A stretch of 64,000 bases of DNA from Lonicera japonica (Eukaryota > Streptophyta > Magnoliopsida > Dipsacales > Caprifoliaceae): positions 37,814,099 to 37,878,098 of the forward strand of contig CM038470.1 of NCBI GenBank assembly GCA_021464415.1, given 5' to 3'. A program made the translations under genes and the position numbers. This document shows positions 11,489 to 24,081 of the stretch, piece after piece. Each line of letters opens with the position of its first letter. The first letter of the stretch is position 1. The notes beneath the pieces were generated by a model. The model searched no databases. It was not told the origin of the DNA and was given only the letters and a program-made list of their open reading frames with translations.

Positions 11489-12513
11489 CTAGGTTTTGCC
11501 CGTGGCGAACCGCACAACTAAATAAAAATATAAACATTTAGAAAATAATGAAATTGGAAAAAAATAAAAAAATACTATCTAAATAGCATGCAACCTAAAA
11601 GATATATTTGACCCTATCAGAATGAGACGGCTTTCAATAAAAAACTCAAATTTACCATTATTTATGATATACTTAAATTCGAACCCGTTTCGCTACCTCA
11701 GTAATGTCAGGTTGGGCCATTTTGTCATTCCTAATTATTCACCAATATATACAAAAATAAATATTTTAAAAATTAATGTACCTATTATAAACAGATGTTA
11801 CCATTGGTGGTAACATTGGTTTACAAAAATAATGTGCTTTAAATTAATTTTTTTATCATTCACTAATATATACAAAAATAAATATTTAAAAATTAATGTA
11901 GCCTATTATAAAAAGATGTTACCATTGGTGGTAACATTGGTTTACAAAAGTAATATGCTTTAAAAAAATTAAGTTTGTAAAATATTAAATAAATTATTAT
12001 TATTTTTTAAAATAAAGGAAGGTTTGGGCCATTTGCCATTACTAGTCATTCACTATATATACAAAAATAAATATTTCAAAAAATTGATTTACCTTATTAT
12101 TACGATACTATTGGTGGTAACTTGATTTACAAATTTTCTTTTTTAAAAAGTAAATAAATAAATAACTTATTTTTAGCTTCTCTTAAATTCTTTCTTTTAT
12201 GCATAACTTTATAATGATAATGAATCTTATTTTATAGGTATGAATAAGTAGATTTTAAATATGCAAATTTTAAGAATTTCTTATTTTTGCATTTAAAATT
12301 AATGTATTTTAAATTTAAAAAATGAGTTAATAAGAGAGAAATGTGAGAGATTAGTTGGTGGAATAAGTGAGAGAAAAACAATGTTGACTTCATTGATTTG
12401 ATAGTTTGAAAACACATCTAATGATCCAAAATTTATCTTATTTATTTTAACTAAATATCAGCCATTGATTTAATAAATTAGTGATGTGATGTTTCTTTCC
12501 CTTATAATATAGA
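11489..12513 (-). mobile_element. Non-autonomous Helitron, copy A
   Basis: On the minus strand it starts TCTATATTATAAGGG directly after an A (12513) and ends GGGCAAAACCTAG followed by T (11489). These are the TC...CTRR termini and A/T target of Helitrons. The subterminal region near 11500-11515 is a degenerate GC-rich hairpin. At about 1.03 kb it has no Rep/helicase coding sequence. Inside is a 121-bp tandem duplication (about 11735-11955), each unit carrying the hairpin GTTACCATTGGTGGTAAC (11797-11814, 11918-11935). Homologous copies: 37638-38612 and 38989-59263 (split). Confidence 0.7.
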
Positions 12514-13364
12514 TAAGTGTATATAGGGTGAATTTTGGTTACATTCTGGTTGGTTGAGTACAATTGGCATCACTTAACTTAAAAGAAATATTAGTTAAGA
12601 GTTGGGTCAAATTATAAAAATTAATATAATTTTAAAATTATGTAGCACAATCATATTTTTCATAAAAGTCACAAAATATGTCCAAATAATTTTCAAAAAT
12701 TGTGTCCTAAATACATTTTGAGTGCTAGAGATGTATTTAGACTTACTATTGGATATGGTTGTACTTTTTTTAGCCAAGTAGAATTGCTCATCATTTTCTT
12801 CCATTTATAATTTAATCCTTATAGTTTATGTAAAATTAGTGATACATTATTAAATGACTCAACTCAACAAAATTTTCTTACTAGACCAGCTAAGCTATTT
12901 CTAGATCTCCTTTATCCTAAAATAAAAGTAATATTAATTTGAGATGTGACACTTAAAAGAGACATTTTAAATCAAAAGGTCAAAATTTACTGTAGGAAGA
13001 AATATTAATAAAAGGTCAAAAGGAAATTTCATTATGAATAAAGACACAAATGGCAATTTGCAGTCATTGTTTTGTGTACTTTTTCCAAAGAGCAAGAGAA
13101 ACTCTACTGAAAAAGAAATTCCACGGACGAGGAAGATGAGGACCACTTGGTATTAATTTAGATTTAGATGTTTTGTTAATTAGGACAAATTAGAAATTTA
13201 GCTAAGAGAGTGACATCCCAATGACCAGAAAAACGACAACCACTTGTTATTTAGATTTAGTTAGATTCTTACTACATCAAAATGTGCTAACTGGGACGAC
13301 GACGTGGCACTATCTAACACCATGCCAAATTTTAAACTTTGATGGGCCAAAGCTCAATAATAAT
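12514..13364 (+). repeat. Dispersed repeat R1, copy 3
   Basis: Fullest copy of R1: 'tgtatatagggtgaattttg' to 'ccaaattttaaactttgatg'. It is broken at about 13364 by the candidate DNA transposon; R1 sequence resumes at about 15003 ('aatatttagcaagcaaccat'). Confidence 0.75.
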
Positions 13365-13378
13365 GCTTCCATATAATC

Positions 13379-14970
13379 TGTCTTCTCACCTTACCAATAT
13401 TTAAAGTTAGGTTAATTTTAACTTAAAATATAGTGTAAAATCCTTTCTTTTCACCCCGCTTTTTATATTTTGAGAAAATAGCCACGAATTTGTTTTTTCA
13501 CCCATTTAAATTATTAAAAATTAATTAAAAAACTTTATTCTTTCCAACAAACAAACATCTACTATTTTCACTTAAATTACATATATCTCATAGATATAAC
13601 CTTATAGTAACTATCATCATAATTTTATACGGAGTGCTAGACTTTTATTTTCGCTTGCATCAAAAAATGATATTTTCTTAATTTATTCAATCATTTTATT
13701 TGTGCATGCATGCATAACTCAATCAAATTAACTCATGTTAAGTTATCTAATGTCAAAATTAGAAAATGTATATTAACATGTGCCTAATATGTCATAAAAA
13801 ATACGTATTTTATGTTATAATTTTACTGTTTCAATATTTAAATTCTTAAATTACTCTTAAAAAATATTAAAAAATAAAATAATTTGGTGATAAAATCTCT
13901 ATCCTTTTAATATTTTGCAAGGTAATCGATTTTCTTGAGTACGTCTCCAAAAAATTAAATATCATAGAAATCGAAAGCAATAATATATTTTAATAAATGA
14001 TTTATTTTTATTAAAACTATTTTATTTTTTCAATTCATTTTCCTATTTTTCACGAAAGATAACATTTTTTGAAAAGAAAGAAGAATGTAGTTTTAAGTCA
14101 TTAGAATAAAAAAATTGCGATGAATTTACATGTAGATTTTTCCCACGTTATAGTTTTCATTCTCTATGTTGATTACGACATAGTTAAGGTTCACAAGTAC
14201 TACTATCTCCTATATGGCTTTCTATTGAATTAATTTTCATGCACTGAATTACTACATAGTTAAGCCAAGTGTTAAATTAATTCATGCACACAACAACTAC
14301 ATCAATAAAGCTTTTAAGTTTTAAGGTAGAGACAACATCCTTTTTTTTTTTCAAGACTCTTTTATTATTAATAGTACTTTTAGTTTTAGCTTAACACAAA
14401 TTTCTTTATTTTTGTGTGTTTTGGTGTTAGTTCAATTATAGGAGTATGAATCAGTTTAGTCATGATTTGTATGGAATCAAATTTACATATTATTGTTGGG
14501 TGTTGCAGTGGTTTTTTTTATTTTTTTTTGGTATAGTGAATTAGAATTTATATTTACTTATTTTGCAAAAATAAAAAATTATAGACAAATTTAAAATACA
14601 AATTAGAACCATTTGAGAACAAGGAATAGTAATTTTTAAAATTTTTAAATTTTTTATATTGGTACTGTGACTTATATTTGAGAACAAATTTAAAATTGTA
14701 TTTATTACAATTAATATTTTAAATTTTTTATATTGGTACTGTGACTTATATTTAATTTTTAATGAAATTTATTAAGAATGATGTAAATTTTTTTATTATG
14801 TATATTTTAATGCAAAAGTTAATATTATTTACTATTTTTACTTTTAGTAACTAAACTTTATCATCCCCGCATTATTTTAGTAATCTCACCCACCACTGGA
14901 GTGAATTGCAAGTTTTTTCAGAAAACTGGTGAGGTGAGAAGAAAGTATTCTCACACTGGGTGAGAAGACA
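13379..14970. mobile_element. Candidate non-autonomous TIR DNA transposon
   Basis: A 12-bp perfect inverted repeat, TGTCTTCTCACC at 13379-13390 and GGTGAGAAGACA at 14959-14970, bounds about 1.6 kb of AT-rich non-coding DNA. The sequence interrupts an otherwise continuous R1 copy. Further 'ttctcacc'/'ggtgagaa' motifs lie inside both ends, as in subterminal repeats. No transposase is present and no clean target duplication was identified, so the superfamily is unknown and the true ends may lie slightly further out (13365-15002). Confidence 0.5.
14645..14755 (+). repeat. Short direct duplication inside the TIR element
   Basis: 'ttttatattggtactgtgac' occurs at about 14652 and 14719 with matching flanks, a two-copy repeat of about 67-bp period. 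Confidence 0.65.
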
Positions 14971-15002
14971 AATTTTGTAGATACATTTAAAAACATCCCA
15001 AA

Positions 15003-15655
15003 AATATTTAGCAAGCAACCATAACACTTAAAAAAATAACCTTATTAGGACCTGGGGTGGGGTCAGGGTGGACCCAGTATGGGCGAGGGGGGAGGGGGCA
15101 ATCGCCTCTCCTTGGATTTTATTTTTTCATTAAATATGGAGTATTTTTTAAAAAAAAATATGAATATAAGGGCCTATGTGTTCAATTTAAAATTTTAGGG
15201 TATCTAAATGTAAAAGTCTAAACTTCAGGAGCCATTTGAATTGAAAATAGTAAAGTGAACAAATCTTAGCATCAACCCCATCTCTTTTTTTTCCACTGGC
15301 TGTTATAAAATGGAAAGGAACTGAAAAATAAATTCAAATGTAAAACATGGCCCCATGAGGGCACATTCGTGTCCGCAAGGAAATTTCATTATGAAAAAAG
15401 ACACAAATGGCAATTTTCATTAATTGTTGTGTACTTTTCCAAAGAGCAAGACAAGCTCTACTAACAAAGAAATTCCACTAACGAAGAAGACGAGGACCAC
15501 TTGGAATTTTGGATTTATATGTTTTGCTAACTTCGTCAAATTAGAAATTTAGCTAAGAGATGGGCATCCCATTGATGAGAAAAACGATGAAGACTTGTTG
15601 TTTAAATTAGTTATACTCTCACTACAAGAAAAAATCGATAATTGATATGCCGATT
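15003..15655 (+). repeat. Dispersed repeat R1, copy 4
   Basis: Begins 'aatatttagcaagcaaccat', passes a G-rich segment (15054-15095) and continues at about 15365 with the R1 3' part to the CACTA-like 'ctctcactacaagaaaaaat'. It is cut at 15655 by the outer LTR. The last 70 bp recur at 24621-24690 on the far side of the insertion. Confidence 0.7.
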
Positions 15656-16446
15656 GAAAGAGATATGTCCTAGGACTATTCATAGATTATGATTTGTACT
15701 TGAATATCTTATGCTTATTTTCATAGATTATGATTTTATTTTACTTTATATTCTTTTGTAAATAATATATATTAATACTAGTTCATCAAGTACGTGACTT
15801 GGTTGTGGGATACTAGTAATGTTATAATAATATTATTTAGATGTCCCTAATCATGTGTCAATAACCTAGGATCACATTGATATAATGATTAGAGTATGGG
15901 TCAGCTAATGACTATGTTCCACAAGTCATGGATATGGAGATATCAAGCTGAACACATTGATATTTGTTAGGGAACAAAGTATTGGACCGACCCACTTTGG
16001 GGACACTGCGAGGAATGTTACATAATGTCATCAGTGATGTTTCTCATTTGTGATATCGTATTATCCTCAGACCTGAGATCGTCATGGTTACCAACATAGG
16101 GATTAGTATGTCAGGTATCATCAAACGTTGCTCTTGACCGAGTAATTATAAAGATGATGATCAAGCATACTATAAACTATGTAGAGGTATGTGGTTGATC
16201 AAGATGGGATTTGTCACTCTCATATAATGAGAGAGATATCTTTGGGGCCCTTGATAAGTATAATTAATATTTGCATGGCCATGAGCAAATGAGGTGTCAT
16301 TTGTATTAGATTAATTATACTCGGAGATCAAGAAATAAAGATTGAACTATACAAGAATGACACTTGCCTAGTCTTGTGTTCAATCTAGATATCGGTTGAC
16401 AAAAGGAATTAATATGTGGAATATCAATTTAAGGTTGTGTCGTTTT
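15655..16446 (+). mobile_element. Outer LTR, left part (interrupted)
   Basis: Begins TGAAAGAGATATGTCC and runs to the insertion point of the SIRE-like element. It continues at 24087 after the duplicated GTTTT. The joined LTR would be about 1.3 kb. No internal retrotransposon domains accompany it, so it is best read as a solo LTR, probably Copia-type. The lineage is not established. Confidence 0.55.
16442..16446 (+). repeat. Target-site duplication of the SIRE-like element (left)
   Basis: GTTTT; the matching copy is at 24082-24086. Confidence 0.9.
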
Positions 16447-17959
16447 TGTTGACCTTAAAGTCAATTAATCTTATTTTGATAATTACAATAAGTTAATATA
16501 TTGTTATTTAACTCGGTTGTTCCAATGATGATAGCCATTAGCCGATATCTATTCCAACGAAGTGTGACGTCAAACCGATATAGTCAAACTCTCACACAAA
16601 GCTCCACAAATGCTTTCACTCACAAGAAATGAACTCAAATGATCTCCATGTGCTTCACAAAGAATCAAAACCAAGAAAGGATCAAGAACATCAAACAAGT
16701 AAAGATACGCACAAGAAAATCAAGCATCACGAAGACTCGAATTATCATTAAATGGAGTGAGTGCTTAGATTTTATGTAAAGATACTTTATTGATCAAATT
16801 CCTATAGCTCAAACATATTCTTGCATCTTTTAAAGATTGATTCAAACAAGCTTGAAATTGAATTTATTTGAAAAACATCATTTTACAAAAATCGAGTTTC
16901 AAAATAAATTCATATTAATTTTAAATGATCATATTTTAAGCTCTAATAAAAATATGTCTCTTAGAAACATATCTTTGAGGTTCAAAAATTATTATAATTT
17001 TATTTGGAACTAAAATTGCTAAATTGCAAAAATAATTTTATTTTACATATAAAATTCGCTCAATTTTTGCCCAGTTTTGATCTAACGGTGAAATGGAGGC
17101 CTTCTCGAACTCCGATCATTTTGAAATTTTTACAGTAATTAGATAACATCTTCTGGAAATTTTGACTAAAATTTGAGCATGATCCAACGGTTATATTGGG
17201 AGAAATTAACAAAACAAATTTGAATTTTTTTGTCAAAACTAGCTGTTGGAAAGTTTGAAAATGTACACCTTGGAGCCTAAACCTCTCTTAATCATCCCCA
17301 ACGGCCATATGATTTTGCAAGCTATAAATATGATGTCTTAGACATGTTTTAACACACTTGAATCATTCTACAAACTCATTTTACATATATACAAAGTTAT
17401 TCAAGTATTCAATTCATTTAATTGATCAATCTTTCATTTTTGAGCTATATATTTTGATCAATTTTGATATCTCTTAGTGTGAGCTTCATTTGTATTTTGT
17501 CATATACAAGAGAGATATTGTACATTGGTGTTTGTCACCAAAACTCATTTGAATCATAATTGTGAGAGGTGTATATCATAGATTAGCAAGAGGAATTTCT
17601 TGTGAAAGTATTGAAGGTGTTTTCAATACTTATGAGAGTGTGTGATAAGAATACACTTGTAGAGGTTTGATCTTCACTCGGAAGGAGATCGGTTATAGTG
17701 GAAATTCTCGGGGAACTAACCGAGCGTGGAGTAGGGGAACAAGCCGAACCGTGTGGACAAAAAATCTTCGACTTTAATCGGTTCTATCTTTCTATCCCTT
17801 GCTTTATTATATTGTGCTATTTATTCGTTGTGTTTGGATTTAACTTTGTTGTTGATTGCTTGATAAATATAGACATAATATTTTTCAATTAATTTTAAAA
17901 ATCCGATTAAGTTTTAAAATCCCTATTCACCCCCCCTCTAGGGTATTTTTCGACCTACA
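16447..17959 (+). repeat. 5' LTR of the SIRE-like element
   Basis: 1513 bp from TGTTGACCTTAAAG to TTCGACCTACA, equal in length to the 3' copy. A 64-codon open frame at 17698-17892 is also present in the 3' LTR and has no recognisable domain. Confidence 0.92.
17322..17330 (+). promoter_or_regulatory. LTR TATA box (SIRE-like element)
   Basis: CTATAAATA about 875 bp into the LTR; the same sequence is at 23444-23452 in the 3' LTR. Transcription would start roughly 30 bp downstream and define the U3/R border. Confidence 0.6.
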
Positions 17960-17961
17960 AT

Positions 17962-17973
17962 TGGTATCAGAGG
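17962..17973 (+). other. Primer binding site, tRNA-Met type
   Basis: TGGTATCAGAGG lies two bases after the 5' LTR. It is complementary to the CUCUGAUACCA 3' end of plant initiator tRNA-Met except at its last base. Confidence 0.85.
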
Positions 17974-18015
17974 TTGTACTCTTATTTTGATTTAACAATC
18001 TTAGAGTTTACGATC

Positions 18016-21000
18016 ATGTCTATATATCAAGGAACCTGTCTTTCCGAAGGTCTCTCCACCCATAGACCACCTCTATTTGATGGTAAAAATTATAGCTATT
18101 GGAAAAGTAGAATGAGTGTATTTTTACAATCTAGTGATTTTGAACAATGGAGAGTTATACTTGAAGGACCCCATGAAATTACCAAAATAGATGATAGTGG
18201 AAAAATTGTTCCTAAGAAAATGTCCGAGTATGATGAAAATGATATTAAGAAAATTCAATATAATGCTAGAGCCTTAAATGCTTTAAATTGTGCATTAAGC
18301 ATGGATGAATATAACAAAATTTCTAGTTGTAAAACGGCCAAAGAAATTTGGAATAAACTTGAGGTTACCTACGAAGGAACGACTCAAGTTAAAGACGATA
18401 ACATAAATATGCTTGTTCATGATTATGAATTATTTAAAATGGAGCCTAATGAATCTCTTGCTTCCATGTATAGTAGATTTTCTATTATTACTAATGATTT
18501 GGATCTTCTTGGAAAAGTTTATTCTAATGAAGATAAGATAAGAAAAATTCTTAGGATTCTTCCAAAGAAATGGCGACCGAAAGTGACGGCGATTCAAGAA
18601 GCAAAGAATCTCAAAACACTTAGCATGGACGAGCTTTTGGGTTCACTTAAAACCCATGAGAAGGAATTGGCGAGAGAAGAAGAAAGTGATTCAAAAGCCA
18701 AAAAGTCACTAGCTCTCAAAGCAACTCAAGTAGAAGAACTGATGGTAGGAGATGAGGATATGGCTCTTCTTTCTAGAAAATTCATAAAATTTCTAGCTAA
18801 GAAGAAGAAGTTTCAAGGAAAAGGAAACAACTTTGATCCTTCATCAAGAAGGAACAATGATCGATCTATTCAACCAAGAGTTGAAAACGAGGAAGAAAAG
18901 AAGTGTTTCCATTGTCATGAACCAGGGCATTTCAAAACAAATTGCCCGGTTAGAAGAAAGGAAAGAAGAGACAAAAGAGACAAAGCTTTCAAGCAAGTAA
19001 GACACGCCCTCAAAGGCACTTGGAGTGATTCCGAAGAAGGTGAGTCCAATGTCGATTCTAGCGACGAGGAAACGGCAAATCTTTGCCTTATGGCAAGAGA
19101 TGATGAGGTGTGCTTGAAAGCCAAAGGAAGCAAAACCAAGTGGTTCTTGGATAGTGGTTGCTCAAAACACATGACGGGAGATAAGAACAACTTCTTAAGT
19201 CTTATTCCCAAGAAAGGAGGGAATGTGACTTTCGGGGACAACGCCAAGGGCAAAATCATTGGTATAGGTAAGGTTGGTAATAAATCTTCTTATATTGATA
19301 ATGTTTTACTTGTTGACGGTTTAAAACATAACTTGCTTAGTATTAGTCAATTGTGTGATAAAGGTTATGAAGTTATCTTTAAATCCGAATGTTGCATTGT
19401 TAAAAATATTAGTGATAATTCTATCTTGTTTGTTGCTTATAGATCAAATAACGTATATACTCTTGAACTTGATGATTTATCTCAACAAGATGTTAAATGT
19501 TTATCTGTGTTAAATGATGCTTCTTGGTTATGGCATAGAAGATTAGGTCATGCTAATATGGATTTAATTAATAAATTATCTAAAAAGGAATTAGTTAAAG
19601 GATTGCCTAAAACTAAATTTGCTAAAGATAGAATTTGTGATGCATGTCAACTTGGTAAACAACACAAGTCTTCCTTTAAATCTAAGAAAGATATCACTAC
19701 TATTAGACCACTTGATATGTTACATTTAGATTTATTTGGACCTAATTCGGTTGCTAGTTTAGGTGGTAAATTGTATGCCTTTGTGATTGTTGATGATTTT
19801 TCTAGATTTACTTGGGTATTCTTTCTTGCTCATAAAAATGAAACACCTTATGTATTTGCTAAATTCTGTAGAAAAGTTCAAAATGAAAAGGGTGCTTCTA
19901 TTATACATGTTAGAAGTGATAGAGGTAGAGAATTTGATAATATTGATATTGAGAATTTTTGTGATGAGCATGGTATTAATCATAACTTTTCGGCACCTAG
20001 AACTCCTCAACTAAATGGTGTGGTTGAAAGGAAAAATAGATCTCTTCAAGAGATGTCTAGAACCATGTTACATGAACATTCTTTACCGGAATATTTCTGG
20101 GCAGAAGCCGTTAATACCGCATGCTATGTAATTAATCGTGTTATTATTCGTAAAAAGTTAGATAAGACACCTTACGAGTTATGGAATGACAAGAAACCTA
20201 ATATTGCATATTTTAAGGTTTTTGGTTGTAAATGTTTTATTTTAAATGATCGTGATCATTTAGGAAAATTTGATGCTAAATCCGACGAAGGAATATTTCT
20301 TGGATATGCTACTAATAGTAAAGCTTATCGTGTTTATAATAAGAAAAGTTTAGTTGTTCAAGAATCTATGCATGTTGTTTTTGATGAATCTAATCCTTTT
20401 ACACCTATAGTGCATTCCGATGATGATGTTGAAATTATCCAAAAAGTTTCGGATATACAAATTAATGATACATCTAAGGAAGAACCATCGAGTGCTCAAA
20501 CTTCTTCTAAAGAGATAGAAAGTAAGACCGAGCAAAACTCAAATGATTTACCTAAGAGTTGAAAATTTGTGTCCAACCACCCTATTGATCAAATTATTGG
20601 AGAGCCATCTAGTAAGGTCATGACTAGATCATCCTTAAGAGATGTTTGCAATAATGTGGCATTTGTTTCTCAATATGAGCCTAAAAACATAAATGAAGCC
20701 GAACAAGATGAATCTTGGATGATGGCTATGCAAGAAGAGCTCAATCAATTTGAGAGAAATAAAGTGTGGACACTTGTTCCCAAACCAAATGATCATACTA
20801 TTATAGGCACTAAATGGGTATTTCGAAATAAAAAAGATGAAAATGGTGTTATTGTTATAAATAAAGCTAGACTTGTTGCCCAAGGATACAATCAAGAGGA
20901 GGGCATTGATTATGAAGAAACATATGCACCCGTTGCACGTTTAGAAGCTATTCGCATGCTACTTGCTTACTCTTGCTTTAAAAATTTCAAACTATATCAA

Positions 21001-22209
21001 ATGGATGTGAAAAGTGCTTTCTTGAATGGTTTTATTGAAGAGGAAGTTTATGTGAAACAACCTCCCGGTTTTGAAAATCATATTTATCCGGATTATGTAT
21101 TTAAATTATCTAAAGCTTTATATGGTTTAAAACAAGCACCTAGAGCATGGTATGATAGATTAAGTTCGTTTTTGATTAAAAATGGGTTTGTTAGAGGTAA
21201 AATTGATACTACTTTATTTATCAAAAATCATGACAATGACATGCTACTTGTACAAATTTATGTTGATGATATTATATTCGGTTCTACTAACGACAATCTT
21301 TGCAAAGAATTTTCTACTTGTATGCAAAAGGAATTTGAAATGAGCATGATGGGAGAAATGAACTACTTCCTTGGATTACAAGTGAAGCAATGCAAAGAAG
21401 GCATATTCATTAATCAAGAGAAGTACGTAAAGGAGCTTTTGAAGAAATTCGACATGGAAGGCGCAAAGTCCATGAATACTCCTATGAGTTCAACATTAAA
21501 ACTAGACAAGGACGAGAAAGGTAAAAGTGTGGATATCAAGAAATATCGAGATATGATCGGTAGTTTATTATATTTGACGGCCTCTAGACCGGACATTATG
21601 TTTAGTGTATGTCTTTGTGCACGATTCCAAGCGGATCCTAAAGAATCACATTTACTTGCCGTAAAATGAATTTTTCGTTATCTTTCTGGTACTAGTTCAT
21701 TGGGTTTGTGGTATCCAAGAGAAAACACATTTGACCTAATAAGTTATTCCGATGCGGATTTTGCGGGTTGCAAAATTGATAGGAAAAGCACTAGTGGCAC
21801 ATGTCATTTTCTAGGACACGCACTAGTATCTTGGTCAAGTAAGAAACAAAATTCGGTGGCCCTTTCAACGGCTGAAGCGGAATACGTGGCGGCCGGAAGT
21901 TGTTGTGCACAAACTTTATATATTAAACAACAACTAGAAGACTTTGGAATTAGTCTTAGCCACATTCCCATTAAATGTGACAACACAAGTGCCATAAGTT
22001 TGACCAAGAACCCCATACAACACTCACGTACTAAGCACATTGAGATAATATATCATTTTATTCGTGATCATGTGCAAAAAGGTGATGTTGATATTGAATT
22101 CGTTGGCACCGAATCGCAATTTGCGGATATATTCACTAAACCACTTTCGGATGATCATTTTTGCACTATTCGACGTGAACTCGGTATGACTAGAGCTTGT
22201 GATATCTAG
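18016..22209 (+). pseudogene. Copia gag-pol polyprotein, two in-frame stops
   Basis: One reading frame runs from the ATG at 18016 to 22209, with TGA stops at 20560-20562 and 21667-21669. Order: capsid-like gag (about 18080-18800); CCHC zinc knuckle CFHCHEPGHFKTNC (18904-18945); aspartic protease site WFLDSGCSKHM (19141); GAG pre-integrase LWHRRLGH (about 19526); integrase core with DLFGP, RSDRGREF and NGVVERKNR; reverse transcriptase with YVDDIIF (about 21258); RNase H with SDADFAG and STAEAEYVA. Catalytic motifs look preserved. The second stop falls just after the reverse transcriptase, in a position normally occupied by a sense codon in this family; both TGAs fit single C-to-T or G-to-A transitions. 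Translation from the normal start would give gag, protease and integrase only. No env-like ORF follows. Confidence 0.92.
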
Positions 22210-22568
22210 TTTATTCTAAAAAGTTCATAAAAGGGATTGATAATGCTTAATTTTGAGCATACATTATTTTATGCTTAATTTTCTTTTATTTTTATTTTAT
22301 AAAATTTGCTTGCATTAATTTACACATTATTATGAGTATTAACAAATATTTTTGCAGCTTTAAATTGATAATTTCTGATTCCCTACTTTTTGATGAAGAA
22401 AAAGGGGGAGAAGTATGTGTGTTATGCAAGTATTTTTCATTTTAATAATTGCTTGTATATTTTTATCTATGCACCTATTTAGGGGGAGCATATTATTCAT
22501 ATGCTTAAAATTATTATCTTTTTATAAACACACATTAACTCTATTGTCATCATCAAAAAGGGGGAGAT
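22210..22568 (+). other. 3' untranslated leader to LTR with three polypurine tracts
   Basis: Non-coding. AAGAAAAAGGGGGAGAAG (22396-22413), AGGGGGAG (22481-22488) and AAAAAGGGGGAGAT (22555-22568). The last abuts the 3' LTR and is the expected plus-strand primer. Confidence 0.75.
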
Positions 22569-24081
22569 TGTTGACCTTAAAGTCAATTAATCTTATTTTG
22601 ATAATTACAATAAGTTAATATAGTGTTATTTAACTCGGTTGTTCCAATGATGATAGCCATTAGCCGATATCTTTTCCAACGAAGTCTGACGTCAAACCGA
22701 TATAGTCAAACTCTCACACAAAGCTCCACAAATGCTTTCACTCACAAGAAATGAACTCAAATGATCTCCATGTGCTTCACAAAGAATCAAAACCAAGAAA
22801 GGATCAAGAACATCAAACAAGTAAAGATACGCACAAGAAAATCAAGCATCACGAAGACTCGAATTATCATTAAATGGAGTGAGTGCTTAGATTTTATGTA
22901 AAGATACTTTATTGATCAAATTCCTATAGCTCAAACATATTCTTGCATCTTTTAAAGATTGATTCAAACAAGCTTGAAATTGAATTTATTTGAAAAACAT
23001 CATTTTACAAAAATCGAGTTTCAAAATAAATTCATATTAATTTTAAATGATCATATTTTAAGCTATAATAAAAATATGTCTCTTAGAAACATATCTTTGA
23101 GGTTAAAAATTTATTATAATTTTATTTGGAACTAAAATTGCTAAATTGCAAAAATAATTTTATTTTACATATAAAATTCGCTCAATTTTTGCCCAGTTTT
23201 GATCTAACGGTGAAATGGAGGCCTTCTCAAACTCCGATCATTTTGAAATTTTTACAGTAGTTAGATAACATCTTATGGAAATTTTGACTAAAATTTGAGC
23301 ATGATCCAACGGTTATATTGGGAGAAATTAACAAAATAAATTTGAATTTTTTTGTCAAAACTAGCTGTTGGAAAGTTTGAAAATGTACACCTTGGAGCCT
23401 AAACCTCTCTTAATCATCCCCAACGGCCATATGATTTTGCAAGCTATAAATATGATGTCTTAGACATGTTTTAACACACTTGAATCATTCTACAAACTCA
23501 TTTTACATATATACAAAGTTATTCAAGTATTCAATTCATTTAATTGATCAATCTTTCATTTTTGAGCTATATATTTTGATCAATTTTGATATCTCTTAGT
23601 GTGAGCTTCATTTGTATTTTGTCATATACAAGAGAGATATTGTACATTGGTGTTTGTCACCAAAACTCATTTGAATCATAATTGTGAGAGGTGTATCTCA
23701 TAGATTAGCAAGAGGGATTTCTTGTGAAAGTATTGAAGGTGTTTTCAATACTTGTGAGAGTGTGTGATAAGAATACACTTGTAGAGGTTTGATCTTCACC
23801 CGGAAGGAGATCGGTTATAGTGGAAATTCTCGGGGAACTAACCAAGCGCGGAGTAGGGGAACAAGCCGAACCGTGTGGACAAAAAATCTTCGACTTTGAT
23901 CGGTTCTATCTTTCTATCCCTTGCTTTATTATATTGTGCTATTTATTCGTTGTGTTTGGATTTAACTTTGTTGTTGATTGCTTGATAAATATAGACATAA
24001 TATTTTTCAATTAATTTTAAAAATTCGATTAAGTTTTAAAATCTCTATTCACCCCCCCTCTAGGGTATTTTCCGACCTACA
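22569..24081 (+). repeat. 3' LTR of the SIRE-like element
   Basis: 1513 bp, TGTTGACC...CCGACCTACA. It differs from the 5' LTR at roughly 20 scattered positions and no indels were noticed. Confidence 0.92.

Larger units (their letters stand above)
10289..13364 (+). repeat. Segmental duplication, copy A
   Basis: Colinear, same orientation, with 29546-30370 plus 37222-38938 (copy B). Shared landmarks are 'caacaaactaggagaatatt', 'ccaaaatatggttattcatc', 'gcatattttatctagcttc' and 'attattggtgtaacgttat', then the Helitron and R1. Copy A lacks the 6.85-kb Copia insertion of copy B and preserves the empty site 'gagttgcaaaag' at about 11082-11093. Within it an unit of about 80 bp ('ggtaactaaatcaa.aaggtaaatatatct') is reiterated near 10446, 11027 and 11108. 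Confidence 0.8.
16447..24081 (+). mobile_element. Full-length SIRE/Maximus-like Ty1/copia retrotransposon
   Basis: A 7635-bp element with two 1513-bp LTRs (TGTTGACC...CCTACA), a GTTTT target duplication, a primer site for initiator tRNA-Met, a gag-pol frame and a 3' polypurine tract. Domain order protease, integrase, reverse transcriptase, RNase H is that of Ty1/copia. LTR style, GAG pre-integrase motif (LWHRRLGH) and repeated AAAGGGGGAG tracts point to the SIRE/Maximus lineage. About 20 differences between the LTRs by eye (about 1.3%), so a fairly recent insertion. Two TGA codons interrupt the frame, so it is not autonomous. It lies inside the outer LTR. Confidence 0.93.

Noticed and set aside
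17698..17892. 64-codon ORF in the SIRE-like LTR (also 23820-24014)
   Set aside because: Lies in LTR sequence with no recognisable domain; its start is not an ATG.
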